DNA of 64,000 nt from Acidipropionibacterium sp. (lineage in GTDB: Bacteria; Actinomycetota; Actinomycetes; Propionibacteriales; Propionibacteriaceae): positions 34,024-98,023 of the forward strand of contig JALCLH010000014.1 of assembly GCA_022647765.1 (NCBI GenBank), given 5' to 3'. Made by a program: the position numbers and the translations under genes. This document shows, piece by piece, positions 1 through 8,523 of this stretch. The stretch's first letter is position 1; every line of letters starts with the position of its first letter. The notes under the pieces are model-generated. The model ran no database searches, had not been told where the DNA came from, and saw only the letters and a program-made list of their open reading frames with translations.

Positions 1-6
1 GTCCGA

Positions 7-477
7 TCACCCGTCGAGGCGCATGGCGACGAAAGGAAACTCAGAACCATTCGTTTCTTGCAGGTACTCGCGGACTTTCTTGAATCCGATGCGTTCATAT
101 GTGCGAATCGCACGCTCGTTGAACGAAGCAACATAGAGATTTACCGGTCCGCTGAACCCACGCTCGTCCCGCGCGTGGTCCAGGCAAGCCCGTACAAAAC
201 CAGATCCAGAACCATGACCCACCAGGTCCGGTCTCATTCCCAATCCGATCTCCATTGCATCTCCGCTGGACGTCATCAGATAGAAGCCAACCAGTTGGCC
301 AGCCATACAGACTTTGTAGAAGCACTCAGGCCATTTTTCGGGATTGACGAATTCGTCGTAGTCCTCGGAGTCTGCGGTGGCGTCGTAGAAATCGTAAGGA
401 GGTTCATACTTCCATCCATCTGCGATCTCCCTGGCTGATGCGTCATTCATCGGTAGGAACTCGTAGTCCGCGGGCAC
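7..477 (-). CDS. GNAT family N-acetyltransferase
   Basis: A 156-residue protein with the GNAT fold signature. Residues 77-95 carry the beta4/acetyl-CoA loop (EIGLGMRPDLVGHGSGSG), where RPDLVGHGSG fits the Q/RxxGxG/A pyrophosphate-binding motif. Residues 120-135 carry the usual C-terminal N-x-x-A-x-x-x-Y-x-x-x-GF element (NERAIRTYERIGF). It probably transfers an acetyl group from acetyl-CoA to an amine; the substrate cannot be read from the sequence. It starts ATG at 477 and is complete at the window edge. It is divergent from the small plus-strand cluster that begins near 515. Confident for family, unknown for substrate. Confidence 0.85.
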   Translation of the reverse strand: MPADYEFLPMNDASAREIADGWKYEPPYDFYDATADSEDYDEFVNPEKWPECFYKVCMAGQLVGFYLMTSSGDAMEIGLGMRPDLVGHGSGSGFVRACLDHARDERGFSGPVNLYVASFNERAIRTYERIGFKKVREYLQETNGSEFPFVAMRLDG

Positions 478-514
478 GCCTTGACCCTACATCGTCGCAG
501 GCGGGGCGTCCGTT

Positions 515-700
515 GTGGCGGCGGGAATGCGTATCCTCGGCGCACCAGGGTGGCAGTATGCCTACATGGTTGCGGCAGCAGTATCCCAGGTGATGTGCGT
601 GCTTCAGTGGGGTACCGCAGCTACCGGCACCGCCGTGAACCTCGCCATCTGCGCGGTCGCGATCATCAGCAAGGTGCGCGACAACGGAGAATCCCGATGA
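515..700 (+). CDS. Short putative membrane protein, possibly a 3' remnant
   Basis: A 61-residue frame starting GTG (an in-frame ATG follows four codons later). It has two hydrophobic stretches, YAYMVAAAVSQVMCVLQWG and AVNLAICAVAIIS, and a short charged tail. Its stop overlaps the start of the next gene as ATGA, which suggests translational coupling. The reading frame looks like the C-terminal end of a longer membrane protein rather than a complete one. No function can be assigned. Confidence 0.4.
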   Translation: MAAGMRILGAPGWQYAYMVAAAVSQVMCVLQWGTAATGTAVNLAICAVAIISKVRDNGESR

Positions 701-1401
701 GCAAGCCAAGCTTCGCGGCCATTCTGGCCGATTTGCAGGTACGCACTGACACCGAGAAGGCCGCCGCGATGCGGCGCTACATGCGCGATCAGTTCGACTT
801 CCTCGGCATCCCTACGCCGCTGCGAAAGTCGCTAACCAAGCCCTACTTCGCTGAGCTTCGCACCGCGCGGGACATCGACTGGGAGTTCGTCGACTCTTGC
901 TGGCGATGCCCGTACCGCGAACTTCAATACGTTGCGGTCGGCTACCTTGCGAGCCTGACTCATATTCTTGGCCCCGACGACGTCGCGCCCATCAAGCGGC
1001 TCGCCCAGGCCAAGTCGTGGTGGGACACCATCGATGGACTTGATCGGCTCGTCGGTGACATCGCCCTCGCTCATCCGCAGGTCAACGACACACTGCTCGA
1101 GTGGAGCACCGATGATGATTTCTGGCTGCGCCGCATCGCGATCGATCACCAGCTGCAGCGCAAGGACCGCACAGATACGGAGCTGCTGGAACGCATCATC
1201 GTGAACAACCTCGGCCAGCAGGAGTTCTTCGTGAACAAGGCGATCGGCTGGGCGTTGCGCGAGTACTCGAAGACCGATCCCGAGTGGGTGCGGAGTTTCA
1301 TAGACAGATACCGGGATCGGCTCGCCCCGCTCTCCATCCGCGAGGGGGCAAAGCACCTACAGCAGACACAGCACCGACGAGAAGGGCACAACAATTCATG
1401 A
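697..1401 (+). CDS. DNA alkylation repair protein (AlkD family)
   Basis: A 234-residue all-helical protein of the AlkD/HEAT-like glycosylase family, which removes positively charged alkylated bases such as N3- and N7-alkylpurines. Family signatures include FLGIPTPLRK near residue 33, the DSCWRCPYRELQYVAVGYL helix pair, SWWDTIDGLDRLVG, and DDFWLRRIAIDHQL. The C-terminal QQEFFVNKAIGWALREYSKTDP stretch (written here in pieces: QQEFFVNKAIGW, ALREYSKTDP) matches the AlkD core. The ATG at 697 overlaps the upstream stop as ATGA. The stop in turn overlaps the ATG of the flavodoxin gene, so the three genes form a coupled run. Confidence 0.88.
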   Translation: MSKPSFAAILADLQVRTDTEKAAAMRRYMRDQFDFLGIPTPLRKSLTKPYFAELRTARDIDWEFVDSCWRCPYRELQYVAVGYLASLTHILGPDDVAPIKRLAQAKSWWDTIDGLDRLVGDIALAHPQVNDTLLEWSTDDDFWLRRIAIDHQLQRKDRTDTELLERIIVNNLGQQEFFVNKAIGWALREYSKTDPEWVRSFIDRYRDRLAPLSIREGAKHLQQTQHRREGHNNS

Positions 1402-1898
1402 GCACACTCATCGTCGTCGAGTCTCACTTCGGCAACACCTGGCGGATTGGCGAGGCTATTGCCGCCGCCCGCTCGGACGCCACCCTTGTCCGGGTCGACG
1501 AGGCACCACAGCAGATCGACAGCAGTGTCGACCTGCTCATCCTCGGTGCACCGACACACGCGTTCACACTGCCTACTGCCGATAGTCGCAAGTCGGCAGG
1601 GCAAAGAACGACCGTCGGAGCCAGCACGGCAAAGAAGGATGGCTTCCATGCAAGCACTATCGGGCTGCGCGAGTGGATCGCCACAGCGTCGATCCCTGCG
1701 GGCACCACAGTGGCCGCCTTCGACACATGCGTCAAAGGCGCGGGGCCGCTGTTTGGGCGCGCATCCGAGAAGGCAGCCAAGAAGCTCGGCCGCCGTGGCG
1801 TCGCGGTGAAACAGAGCGAAACCTTCTGGGTCACCAACTCCGACGAACTCCACGATGGCGAGACAGACCGCGCCGCAACCTGGGCCACGATGATGTGA
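1398..1898 (+). CDS. Flavodoxin-domain protein
   Basis: A 166-residue protein starting MSTLIVVESHFGNTWRIGEA. The T/S-x-x-G-N-T phosphate loop (ESHFGNT, residues 8-14) is the FMN-binding signature of flavodoxins. DLLILGAPTHAF and FDTCVKGAGPLFGRAS fit the later FMN-contacting loops. It probably carries electrons or has a quinone-reductase-like role; the partner is unknown. The ATG overlaps the AlkD stop by four bases, which suggests coupled translation. Confidence 0.82.
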   Translation: MSTLIVVESHFGNTWRIGEAIAAARSDATLVRVDEAPQQIDSSVDLLILGAPTHAFTLPTADSRKSAGQRTTVGASTAKKDGFHASTIGLREWIATASIPAGTTVAAFDTCVKGAGPLFGRASEKAAKKLGRRGVAVKQSETFWVTNSDELHDGETDRAATWATMM

Positions 1899-2072
1899 TG
1901 CCAAGTTCCGCCTGCGCTATTTCAGCCGTGCGCTCTGCGCGTCAGATACTGCAGGATTTGCAGGCTGTTAGTTACTTGATTAGTCCATTCTACCGGGGTT
2001 GGGGGAGACGATGTCGAGCCAGTAGTTGAGCTGGTGGACCGCCTCGGCGAGAGTGATCGTGGGTCCGTCGGG

Positions 2073-2594
2073 TCAGATGTCGAGGTCCTCGATACCCGGT
2101 TCAGCGAGGGCCGCACGGATGGCGTCGACGACCTCGGTAGGAAGCTCCTTCGCGGCCGAGTCAATGCCTGGGAAGACGCGCAGGGTTCGCTCCGCGGTCT
2201 CCCACCAGTTCGTGCTCCAGGTCTGCTCGTCTTCCCAGATGGGATTGTTCTCGTCGGGCGATGATAGGCGGGACCAGTCGGGATCGTTCCGAGTGTGGAC
2301 GGCGAGCTGGTTGCGGGCGGTCAGATAGACGCGAATCTTCGTGACCCGCATCCCGTTGCGCAGCTCGTATCTGAGCAGTTTGCGGCCGGTGAACCGTTTG
2401 GTGGTCACGATTGGCCCTTCCTGGACGTCCGCTTCAATCTGGCTCATCTGTGTGCGCTCCTTGTCTTTGGTGCGCTGGGCCACGTACAAGCGCAGTCCGG
2501 CGGTGACGGCAGCGGACATGCTCCCGGCAAGTTCTGCTGCGTCCTCGAAGAGTCCCTGGTCGCCATCCGCGACATAGATGTTCTTTGTAGGCAT
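2073..2594 (-). CDS. EXLDI family protein
   Basis: A 173-residue protein that begins MPTKNIYVADGDQGLFEDAA and ends GIEDLDI. The C-terminal E-x-L-D-I pentapeptide gives this family its name. The N-terminal half reads like a small DNA- or protein-binding alpha/beta domain followed by a charged helix (LYVAQRTKDKERTQMSQIE). The ATG at 2594 was chosen because the 49 codons upstream do not look like family sequence. The function of the family is not established. An in-frame 32-codon coding-like peptide continues directly past the stop without a start codon and may be a relic of a following gene. Confidence 0.8.
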   Translation of the reverse strand: MPTKNIYVADGDQGLFEDAAELAGSMSAAVTAGLRLYVAQRTKDKERTQMSQIEADVQEGPIVTTKRFTGRKLLRYELRNGMRVTKIRVYLTARNQLAVHTRNDPDWSRLSSPDENNPIWEDEQTWSTNWWETAERTLRVFPGIDSAAKELPTEVVDAIRAALAEPGIEDLDI

Positions 2595-2719
2595 GTGCAT
2601 AAGCATGCGCATACACTGGACGGCTGTCAAGAGCCCTGCGACGCGCATCCCCGATATGTGCGCTACGCGGATGGCTGTAGCCCCCAGCGTTCGGGTTACG
2701 AGTTGCGTACCTGCTGGGC

Positions 2720-3421
<702 letters not shown>

Positions 3422-3531
3422 GCGGTCCGTCGTGCGGACCGAGAAGAAACACTATCCCATCGCGCACCTGGCGGACAAACCGAAGACGGCACCGGCTCCT
3501 GCGAATCCGCCGAGCTGAAGCGGACGACGCC

Positions 3532-4314
3532 TCACAGAAGACTGGTCAGCCACTCCCCGGACCGCACCCGGACGCCGGAGTCGACGAGGTCGCGGCTGGA
3601 GCATCCGCAATCGCTGACCAGTGTGATGTACGGGCTGCTCGCCGCCAGGTTCAGAGCCGTCCGGACGGCCTCCTGGCAATCGGAGACCCGCACCACCTCG
3701 GGGAACCAGGTGCTTCCCTGGAGCCCCAAGTGCTCCGCCGTGATCCCCCGCTTTCCCACCGTCTCGACCAGGACGGGATCGGCGACGCTGGAGGTGTCGA
3801 CGACCAGCACCGGCCGCACATCGATCAGCTGCCGCAGCGTCGGCCAAGACCTCCCGAACCCCGGATGAAGCGGGTATCCGGTCAGCTCGTCGATCGGCAC
3901 CCAGCGCAGGTCCAGGCTCTCCTGATCGCTGATCTGCGGCTCGAACGGCGTCACCACATCGGCGAGGACCGTCGTGTAGGTCCACACCTGCTTGTCGAGG
4001 ACGCTGATGCACCGCGGTCGCACCGCGTCCCGGGGCACACCCGCCTCCTCGGCGGACTCCCGCAGTGCACCGTCCATCGCGTCCTCCCCCTGATGGCACG
4101 CACCGCCGGGAATCCCCCAGGTGCCTCCGAAATGGCTCCACCCCGCCCGGTGCTGCAGCAGGATGCCGCGCTGGGGGTCGACGGCCAGCAGACCGGCCGC
4201 CCCGAACCGGCCCCAGTACTTCTCCCCCGAGTCGGCTATCACCCAGGCGTCGCCGGGGTCGCGGGGGCCCTGCGGTCGACGGGGTTCACCAGGGCGGGGA
4301 GTCACGATTCTCAC
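3532..4314 (-). CDS. NUDIX hydrolase with C-terminal extension
   Basis: About 260 residues. The Nudix box GX5EX7REUXEEXGU is complete: GGACHQGEDAMDG followed by ALRESAEEAG. It is preceded by the usual GTWGIPGG strand-loop. Such enzymes hydrolyse nucleoside diphosphates linked to another group. The roughly 120 residues after the Nudix fold (from PLHPGFGRSWPTLRQ on) form an extra domain with the motif VLVVDTSSVADP that I do not recognise. I chose GTG at 4314 (MRIVTPRPG); an in-frame TTG at 4341 is the alternative. It stands alone downstream of the toxin-antitoxin pair, 42 bases from the RES gene stop. Confidence 0.88.
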   Translation of the reverse strand: MRIVTPRPGEPRRPQGPRDPGDAWVIADSGEKYWGRFGAAGLLAVDPQRGILLQHRAGWSHFGGTWGIPGGACHQGEDAMDGALRESAEEAGVPRDAVRPRCISVLDKQVWTYTTVLADVVTPFEPQISDQESLDLRWVPIDELTGYPLHPGFGRSWPTLRQLIDVRPVLVVDTSSVADPVLVETVGKRGITAEHLGLQGSTWFPEVVRVSDCQEAVRTALNLAASSPYITLVSDCGCSSRDLVDSGVRVRSGEWLTSLL

Positions 4315-4383
4315 GACCCCAAGCCTGTCACCTCGGGGCAACGACCGCCCGCCTGTTCCGTGGCAGCCCCTCAGCGAGGAGAC

Positions 4384-5007
4384 TCAGACGATGCCGTAGT
4401 GGAGGTCCTCGCTGGCGATGACAGTGGCGAGTGCCATGAGCGAGGGGTGTGACAACGGCTGGGAGAAGGTGGGAGCTGCCGGGTAGGTGCCAGCAGCTGG
4501 GCTCCAGAGGACCACGTTGTGGCCTCCGGTCATTGTCGATCCGACCCATAGGCCGTCAAGACTCGGCCAGGTCGCCCTGATCGCCTGAGCCCAGGCTCGG
4601 CAGGTCGGCCTCGGTGCAGCCGTCAGTGCTGCGGCAGCACCGTTGCGCAGCGGCCAGGTGCCGGTGAGGTCCAGCAGCGAGAGTGGGCGTGTGGGCTGCC
4701 AGGCCGTGATCTGTGGGGCGAACGACTCCGTGTCGATGACTCGGGTGGATTGGAAGGTCTCCGCCAGCGTCGTAGTGAGGTCGGTGGCTGCATAACTGAC
4801 GCCGTCTTCGCTGGATCCGGCGGGCGGCGGCTGGGGATCCCAGCGCATTGCGGTGACCGGGCCCCAAGTACGCAGTCGGTTCCATGCCAATACGTGCTCC
4901 CCCGTAGTGCGATGGACTCGCCACAGCATTGGAGCAATGACCATGACGTCGTCAGCTCTGCACTGCAGGGGCTCCGGAGGAGTGCGGGGAACCTTCGGAA
5001 TTACCAT
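4384..5007 (-). CDS. RES-domain toxin
   Basis: A 207-residue RES-domain protein. The conserved residues are visible: Arg30 (MLWRVHR), Tyr72 (GVSYAATDLTTTLAETF) and Glu83. RES toxins of type II systems act on NAD+ by an ADP-ribosyltransferase-like fold. The gene follows the HTH antitoxin and overlaps its 3' end by 7 bp, the usual antitoxin-first order. The ATG at 5007 is the only start consistent with the overlap. The family assignment is firm; NAD-depleting activity is inferred from the family. Confidence 0.83.
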   Translation of the reverse strand: MVIPKVPRTPPEPLQCRADDVMVIAPMLWRVHRTTGEHVLAWNRLRTWGPVTAMRWDPQPPPAGSSEDGVSYAATDLTTTLAETFQSTRVIDTESFAPQITAWQPTRPLSLLDLTGTWPLRNGAAAALTAAPRPTCRAWAQAIRATWPSLDGLWVGSTMTGGHNVVLWSPAAGTYPAAPTFSQPLSHPSLMALATVIASEDLHYGIV

Positions 5008-5585
5008 CGGCCCAAGTCTGCGAGAAGCGTGGCGACCGCCTCCGGGTCTCCTCCTCCGGCCAGCCAGTCCGTCGGCGAGGAGTCGTCGAGTTCTGACTGC
5101 GGGGTCTTCATGAACCCCGCGATCGATTGCGGAGCGAGTCCATCGGGGATCGCCGGCACCACCGTCTCCAAGCCTGGCAGTCTGCTGCTGCCGACGAACT
5201 GCCAGCGTGGAAGCCTTCTGGCTCGACCCAACTGGAAGGCCCAGAGTCTGCCGGATGACAGCAGCTGAGAGATGCGGCTCCTGTCGACCCCCAGCAGTTG
5301 CGCCGCGTCGGCGATGCTCATCGTGTCGCCCACGGCCCGAGTGGTGGAGCGGACGGCCATGGCGGTCAGCCTTTGGGCCGCCCGTTCAGGGTCCTCGGTG
5401 AGGATCTGCCTGGCATGGGGGCCGCCGTAGGCGCTGAGGAAGTCGGCGTCAGCGTCGCTGAGTGGTCGCGCGGCCGGGCCAGCGACCTCTGACAGCGCGG
5501 CATCCAATTCGGCGACCAGCTCGGGCCCGCTGATTCCAACATGGTGGCGTGCCAGCACCGTCTCGAGACTCTCATCGACACTCAT
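5001..5585 (-). CDS. HTH antitoxin of the RES toxin
   Basis: About 194 residues. The N-terminal half (ETVLARHHVGISGPELVAEL) is helical. A MerR/excisionase-like helix-turn-helix spans residues 89-130 (MSIADAAQLLGVDRSRISQ, LLSSGRLWAFQLGRARRLP). The C terminus probably contacts the toxin. The ATG at 5585 (MSVDES) is favoured; a GTG two codons upstream is possible. A TAGTAT -10 hexamer 7-12 bases before the ATG predicts a leaderless transcript. The antitoxin presumably represses its own promoter. It is the first gene of a two-gene operon with the RES toxin. Confidence 0.8.
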   Translation of the reverse strand: MSVDESLETVLARHHVGISGPELVAELDAALSEVAGPAARPLSDADADFLSAYGGPHARQILTEDPERAAQRLTAMAVRSTTRAVGDTMSIADAAQLLGVDRSRISQLLSSGRLWAFQLGRARRLPRWQFVGSSRLPGLETVVPAIPDGLAPQSIAGFMKTPQSELDDSSPTDWLAGGGDPEAVATLLADLGRW

Positions 5586-5591
5586 ATTCAC

Positions 5592-5597
5592 ATACTA
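5592..5597 (-). promoter_or_regulatory. -10 element of the antitoxin operon
   Basis: TAGTAT on the minus strand sits 7 bases from the antitoxin ATG, which would put the transcription start at or next to the start codon. No convincing -35 was identified. Confidence 0.4.
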
Positions 5598-5728
5598 TCA
5601 TCCGCATGAGTATCCGTTAGAAGTCGCGATGGGTGAAGACTTTCGATGACGAGCAGTGAGCTGCCCGCCACCGCAGCAAGATCCCGTGCCGCGGGTTTCA
5701 CAGCAGGTATCCTCGCCTGGCTCTTCCA

Positions 5729-6154
5729 TCAGCCTATTGTGAGGGTCTTCGGGACGGCCTTGAGCGCCTGCGAGATCGGGCAGTTGTCCTTGGCCCACTC
5801 GGCCTTCTCCTTGAACCCGGCGGCGTCCAGGCCCGGCACGTCGCCGGTCACCGTCAGATTGATCTGCGTGACCCCCTTGCCCACCTCGAAGGTGACGCCG
5901 GCCCGGGTGTCGATCGACGACGGGTCATGGCCGTCCTGGGCCAGGGCATTGCTGAGCGCCATCGTGTAGCAGGTGGCCAGGGACGCCGCCAGGAGCTCCT
6001 CTGGATTGGTGGTCCCCGCTCCCGCTTCGGAGCGCTTTCCCCAGTTGACGTCGAAGGTGGCCACCCCGGAGGTCTCCAGACTGGTCTGTCCGGACCCCTC
6101 GAACAGGGTCCCGTTCCAGAGGGTGTGCGCGGTGCTGACAGTGGGCTTGGGCAT
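5729..6154 (-). CDS. OsmC/Ohr-type peroxide-resistance protein
   Basis: A 141-residue OsmC-family thiol peroxidase. The two redox cysteines of the family are present: Cys62 in AASLATCYTMALSNAL and Cys125 in AKDNCPISQALKAV. Glu53 is in the TNPEELLAAS helix. Such proteins reduce organic hydroperoxides in the cytosol, usually with lipoyl or thiol partners. The ATG at 6154 follows AAAGAGA. It lies downstream of helR on the same strand with a 136-bp gap, so it may have its own promoter. Confidence 0.92.
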   Translation of the reverse strand: MPKPTVSTAHTLWNGTLFEGSGQTSLETSGVATFDVNWGKRSEAGAGTTNPEELLAASLATCYTMALSNALAQDGHDPSSIDTRAGVTFEVGKGVTQINLTVTGDVPGLDAAGFKEKAEWAKDNCPISQALKAVPKTLTIG

Positions 6155-6290
6155 GATCGTCTCTTTCCGGTTGGGTATATCGGGTCGTACGGTGACCGAC
6201 GTTGCGTGGACAGATTCGACGCTACCCGCGACCGGCTCATGCGAAAGCCGGATTGCCGATTGGGAAGTGCCCGAGGACGCCCCGGAACCG

Positions 6291-8450
6291 CTACCAGTCG
6301 AGGATGACCAGCTGGGAGGTCGTCCTGGTCATCGAGACATAGCGATCGACCGCCCCGGCCCTCCCCTCCCCCAGGGACGCGGGATCGACGATGACGACGA
6401 GGTCGAACTCCAGCCCCTTCACCGTCTGCGGGGTCAGCGCTCGCACCCTGGGTCTGCGCAGCCCGCCGGCGCCGATGACGCAGGCAGTACCCTCCGGATG
6501 CTCGGCCAGCCAGCGGTCGAGCACCGCGTCCAGATCGCCGGCCCGGCCATGGACGACCGGGTCGCCATGGCGGATCGAGACCGGCACAGCGGCGTCCGGC
6601 ACCTGGGTCAGGATCATCGGACCCGCCTCGTCCATCACCTCGGCCGGGGTGCGGTAGTTGACCCTCAGCCGCCTGATCGTCAGATCGCGGAAGCCGAGCG
6701 CGCCGAGCCGGTCCTGCCAGCTCCCCTGGAAGCCGCTCCTGGCCTGCGCCCGATCCCCGACGATGGTGAAACTGCGCGAGGGGCAGCGGCGCAGCAGCAT
6801 CTGCCACTGGGCATCGGTGAGCTCCTGGGCCTCGTCGACGATGATGTGGGCGAAAGGCCCGGACAGCGGCTCCCGCTCGGCCTCGGGGACGCCGCCCTCA
6901 TCCAGCAGGGCCTCGCGCAGGTCGTCGCCGCGCAGCATCGCCAGGGAGCTGTCCGGGTCGTCATCGGTGTCGAGGATGTAGTCGACGAGGTCGTCCATGT
7001 AGCCGCGCTGGTCGGCCAGCACGCTCCGGCGGAGCCGCTCCCGGCGTCCGGCGTCCGGATCGCCGATCCGGACCCTGGCGGCATCCAGCAGCGGAAGATC
7101 GGCGTCGGTCCAGGCCGCCGGGTCGGGGCGCTGCAGAGCCGCGACCTCCTGGCTCGACAGCCAGGGCGCGCACCGGCGCAGATAGGCGGGCACCGTCCAC
7201 AGGTCACCGACCGTCTCGGCCGGATCGAGCACGGGCCACGCCGTGGAGAAGGTGTGACGCAGCTCCTCATCGTCCAGCAGAGCCGTCCGGAGCCGCTCCA
7301 CGGGGACCACCTCCTCGGGGTCCACCTTGTCGACCAGGATGGCGACCAGGGCCTCCCAGATCTCCTCGCGGGCCTCGTTGTGCGGGGTGCCGGAGGCCGG
7401 GGCGTCGAAGGCCTCGGCCCAGTCGTCGGCGGTGATCTCCAGATCTGCCCACGGCGTCTCCACCGCCGTCGCGGACGGAACCTCCTCGTACAGACCGACG
7501 GCCGGATCGATGGCCTCGACCATCCGCGCCGAGGACTTCAGCGCGGCGACCCGCGGATCGGCCTCGGGAGCGGCGCCCGGGCCCTGCGGGACCATCTCGG
7601 TCAGCGTGGCGCTGCGCACCCCGTCCTCCCCGAGGCTGGGCAGCACGTCGGCCACATAGTTGAGATACGAGCTGTGCGGACCCACCAGCAGGACGCTGCC
7701 GGCGCGCCCGTCCAGCCGCGGGTCCGCGTAGAGCAGGTAGGCGGCCCGATGCAGGGCCACCACCGTCTTCCCGGTGCCCGGACCTCCCTCGACCACCATG
7801 GCACCCCGGGCCTCGGCGCGGATGACGGCGTCCTGATCCGCGGCGATGGTGGCCAGGACGTCGCGCATCTGCGAGGTGCGAGCGGCGCCGAGACTGGCGA
7901 TGAAGGAGGACTGATCGTCCAGGGCGGCATTGCCGACCAGCCGGTCCGCGTCGAAGACCTCGTCCCAGTAGTCGCGCACCCGGCCGTCGACCCACCGGTA
8001 GCGCCGCCGGCTGGCCAGACCCATCGGCTCGGCGTGGGTGGCGGCGAAGAAGGGCTCGGCGGCCGGAGCCCGCCAGTCGACCAGCAGCCGGCGATCCTCG
8101 GCGTCCATCAGGCCGATCCGGCCGATGTAGACCGGATCGCGACGATCGGCGAAGATCATCCTGCCCAGCACGACATCGGGGCCGAAGCGCTCCAGGACGC
8201 CGAGCTGTCGGGTGAGCCGGTGAATCGACTGATCGCGATCCAGAGCGGCCCGGCCGCGCCCGCCCGGGGCCCGGCGCAGCTCCCCGAGCTCGGAGCCGAG
8301 CTCGGCCTGCCGGGAGCGGATCCGGGCGGCGACCGCCCTCAGATAATCGGGATCGGGGCCCAGCAGCGCGGGATCGGCCTTCGCCGCGGCGCTCGGGGGC
8401 AGGTCGAACAGATCGGAGTTCTCGGGGCGTTCGGGGGTCTCGGAGAGCAT
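6291..8450 (-). CDS. helR: HelD/HelR-type RNA polymerase recycling ATPase
   Basis: A 719-residue UvrD-like superfamily 1 ATPase. The N-terminal coiled region (about residues 30-90) precedes a conserved ADRRDPVYIGRIGLMDAED segment. Walker A GGPGTGKT is at 222-229, and Walker B IIVDEAQELTDAQ with motif III-like DRAQARSGFQGSW follow. The C-terminal FDLVVIVDP/RYVSMTRTTSQLVIL region is motif V/VI-like. HelD proteins bind RNA polymerase and release stalled complexes; the HelR subgroup of actinomycetes protects the enzyme from rifamycins. The symbol rests on the RAE motif 45 bp upstream. The ATG at 8450 has GGAAG about 8 bases before it and is preferred over the upstream TTG at 8483. Confidence 0.82.
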   Translation of the reverse strand: MLSETPERPENSDLFDLPPSAAAKADPALLGPDPDYLRAVAARIRSRQAELGSELGELRRAPGGRGRAALDRDQSIHRLTRQLGVLERFGPDVVLGRMIFADRRDPVYIGRIGLMDAEDRRLLVDWRAPAAEPFFAATHAEPMGLASRRRYRWVDGRVRDYWDEVFDADRLVGNAALDDQSSFIASLGAARTSQMRDVLATIAADQDAVIRAEARGAMVVEGGPGTGKTVVALHRAAYLLYADPRLDGRAGSVLLVGPHSSYLNYVADVLPSLGEDGVRSATLTEMVPQGPGAAPEADPRVAALKSSARMVEAIDPAVGLYEEVPSATAVETPWADLEITADDWAEAFDAPASGTPHNEAREEIWEALVAILVDKVDPEEVVPVERLRTALLDDEELRHTFSTAWPVLDPAETVGDLWTVPAYLRRCAPWLSSQEVAALQRPDPAAWTDADLPLLDAARVRIGDPDAGRRERLRRSVLADQRGYMDDLVDYILDTDDDPDSSLAMLRGDDLREALLDEGGVPEAEREPLSGPFAHIIVDEAQELTDAQWQMLLRRCPSRSFTIVGDRAQARSGFQGSWQDRLGALGFRDLTIRRLRVNYRTPAEVMDEAGPMILTQVPDAAVPVSIRHGDPVVHGRAGDLDAVLDRWLAEHPEGTACVIGAGGLRRPRVRALTPQTVKGLEFDLVVIVDPASLGEGRAGAVDRYVSMTRTTSQLVILDW

Positions 8451-8494
8451 GGGCACCACTTCCAGTCGCAGGGCAGACGGCAATTCTGCGCCTC

Positions 8495-8523
8495 ATGTGG
8501 GGCCTTGCGGCAAGGCCCCACAT
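8495..8523 (-). promoter_or_regulatory. Rifamycin-associated element (RAE)
   Basis: A perfect inverted repeat: arms ATGTGGGGCCTTG and CAAGGCCCCACAT around CGG. The core CCTTGCGGCAAGG matches the RAE known upstream of rifamycin-inactivating and helR genes in actinomycetes. It lies 45-73 bp before the helR start. TTATAG on the minus strand just upstream (around 8526-8531) is a possible -10, which would place the RAE in the early transcribed leader. The motif identification is from memory of the published consensus. Confidence 0.8.

Noticed and set aside
6232..6251. CCGGCT/AGCCGG hairpin as helR terminator
   Set aside because: Only 6 bp of stem, no T-run; too weak to call.
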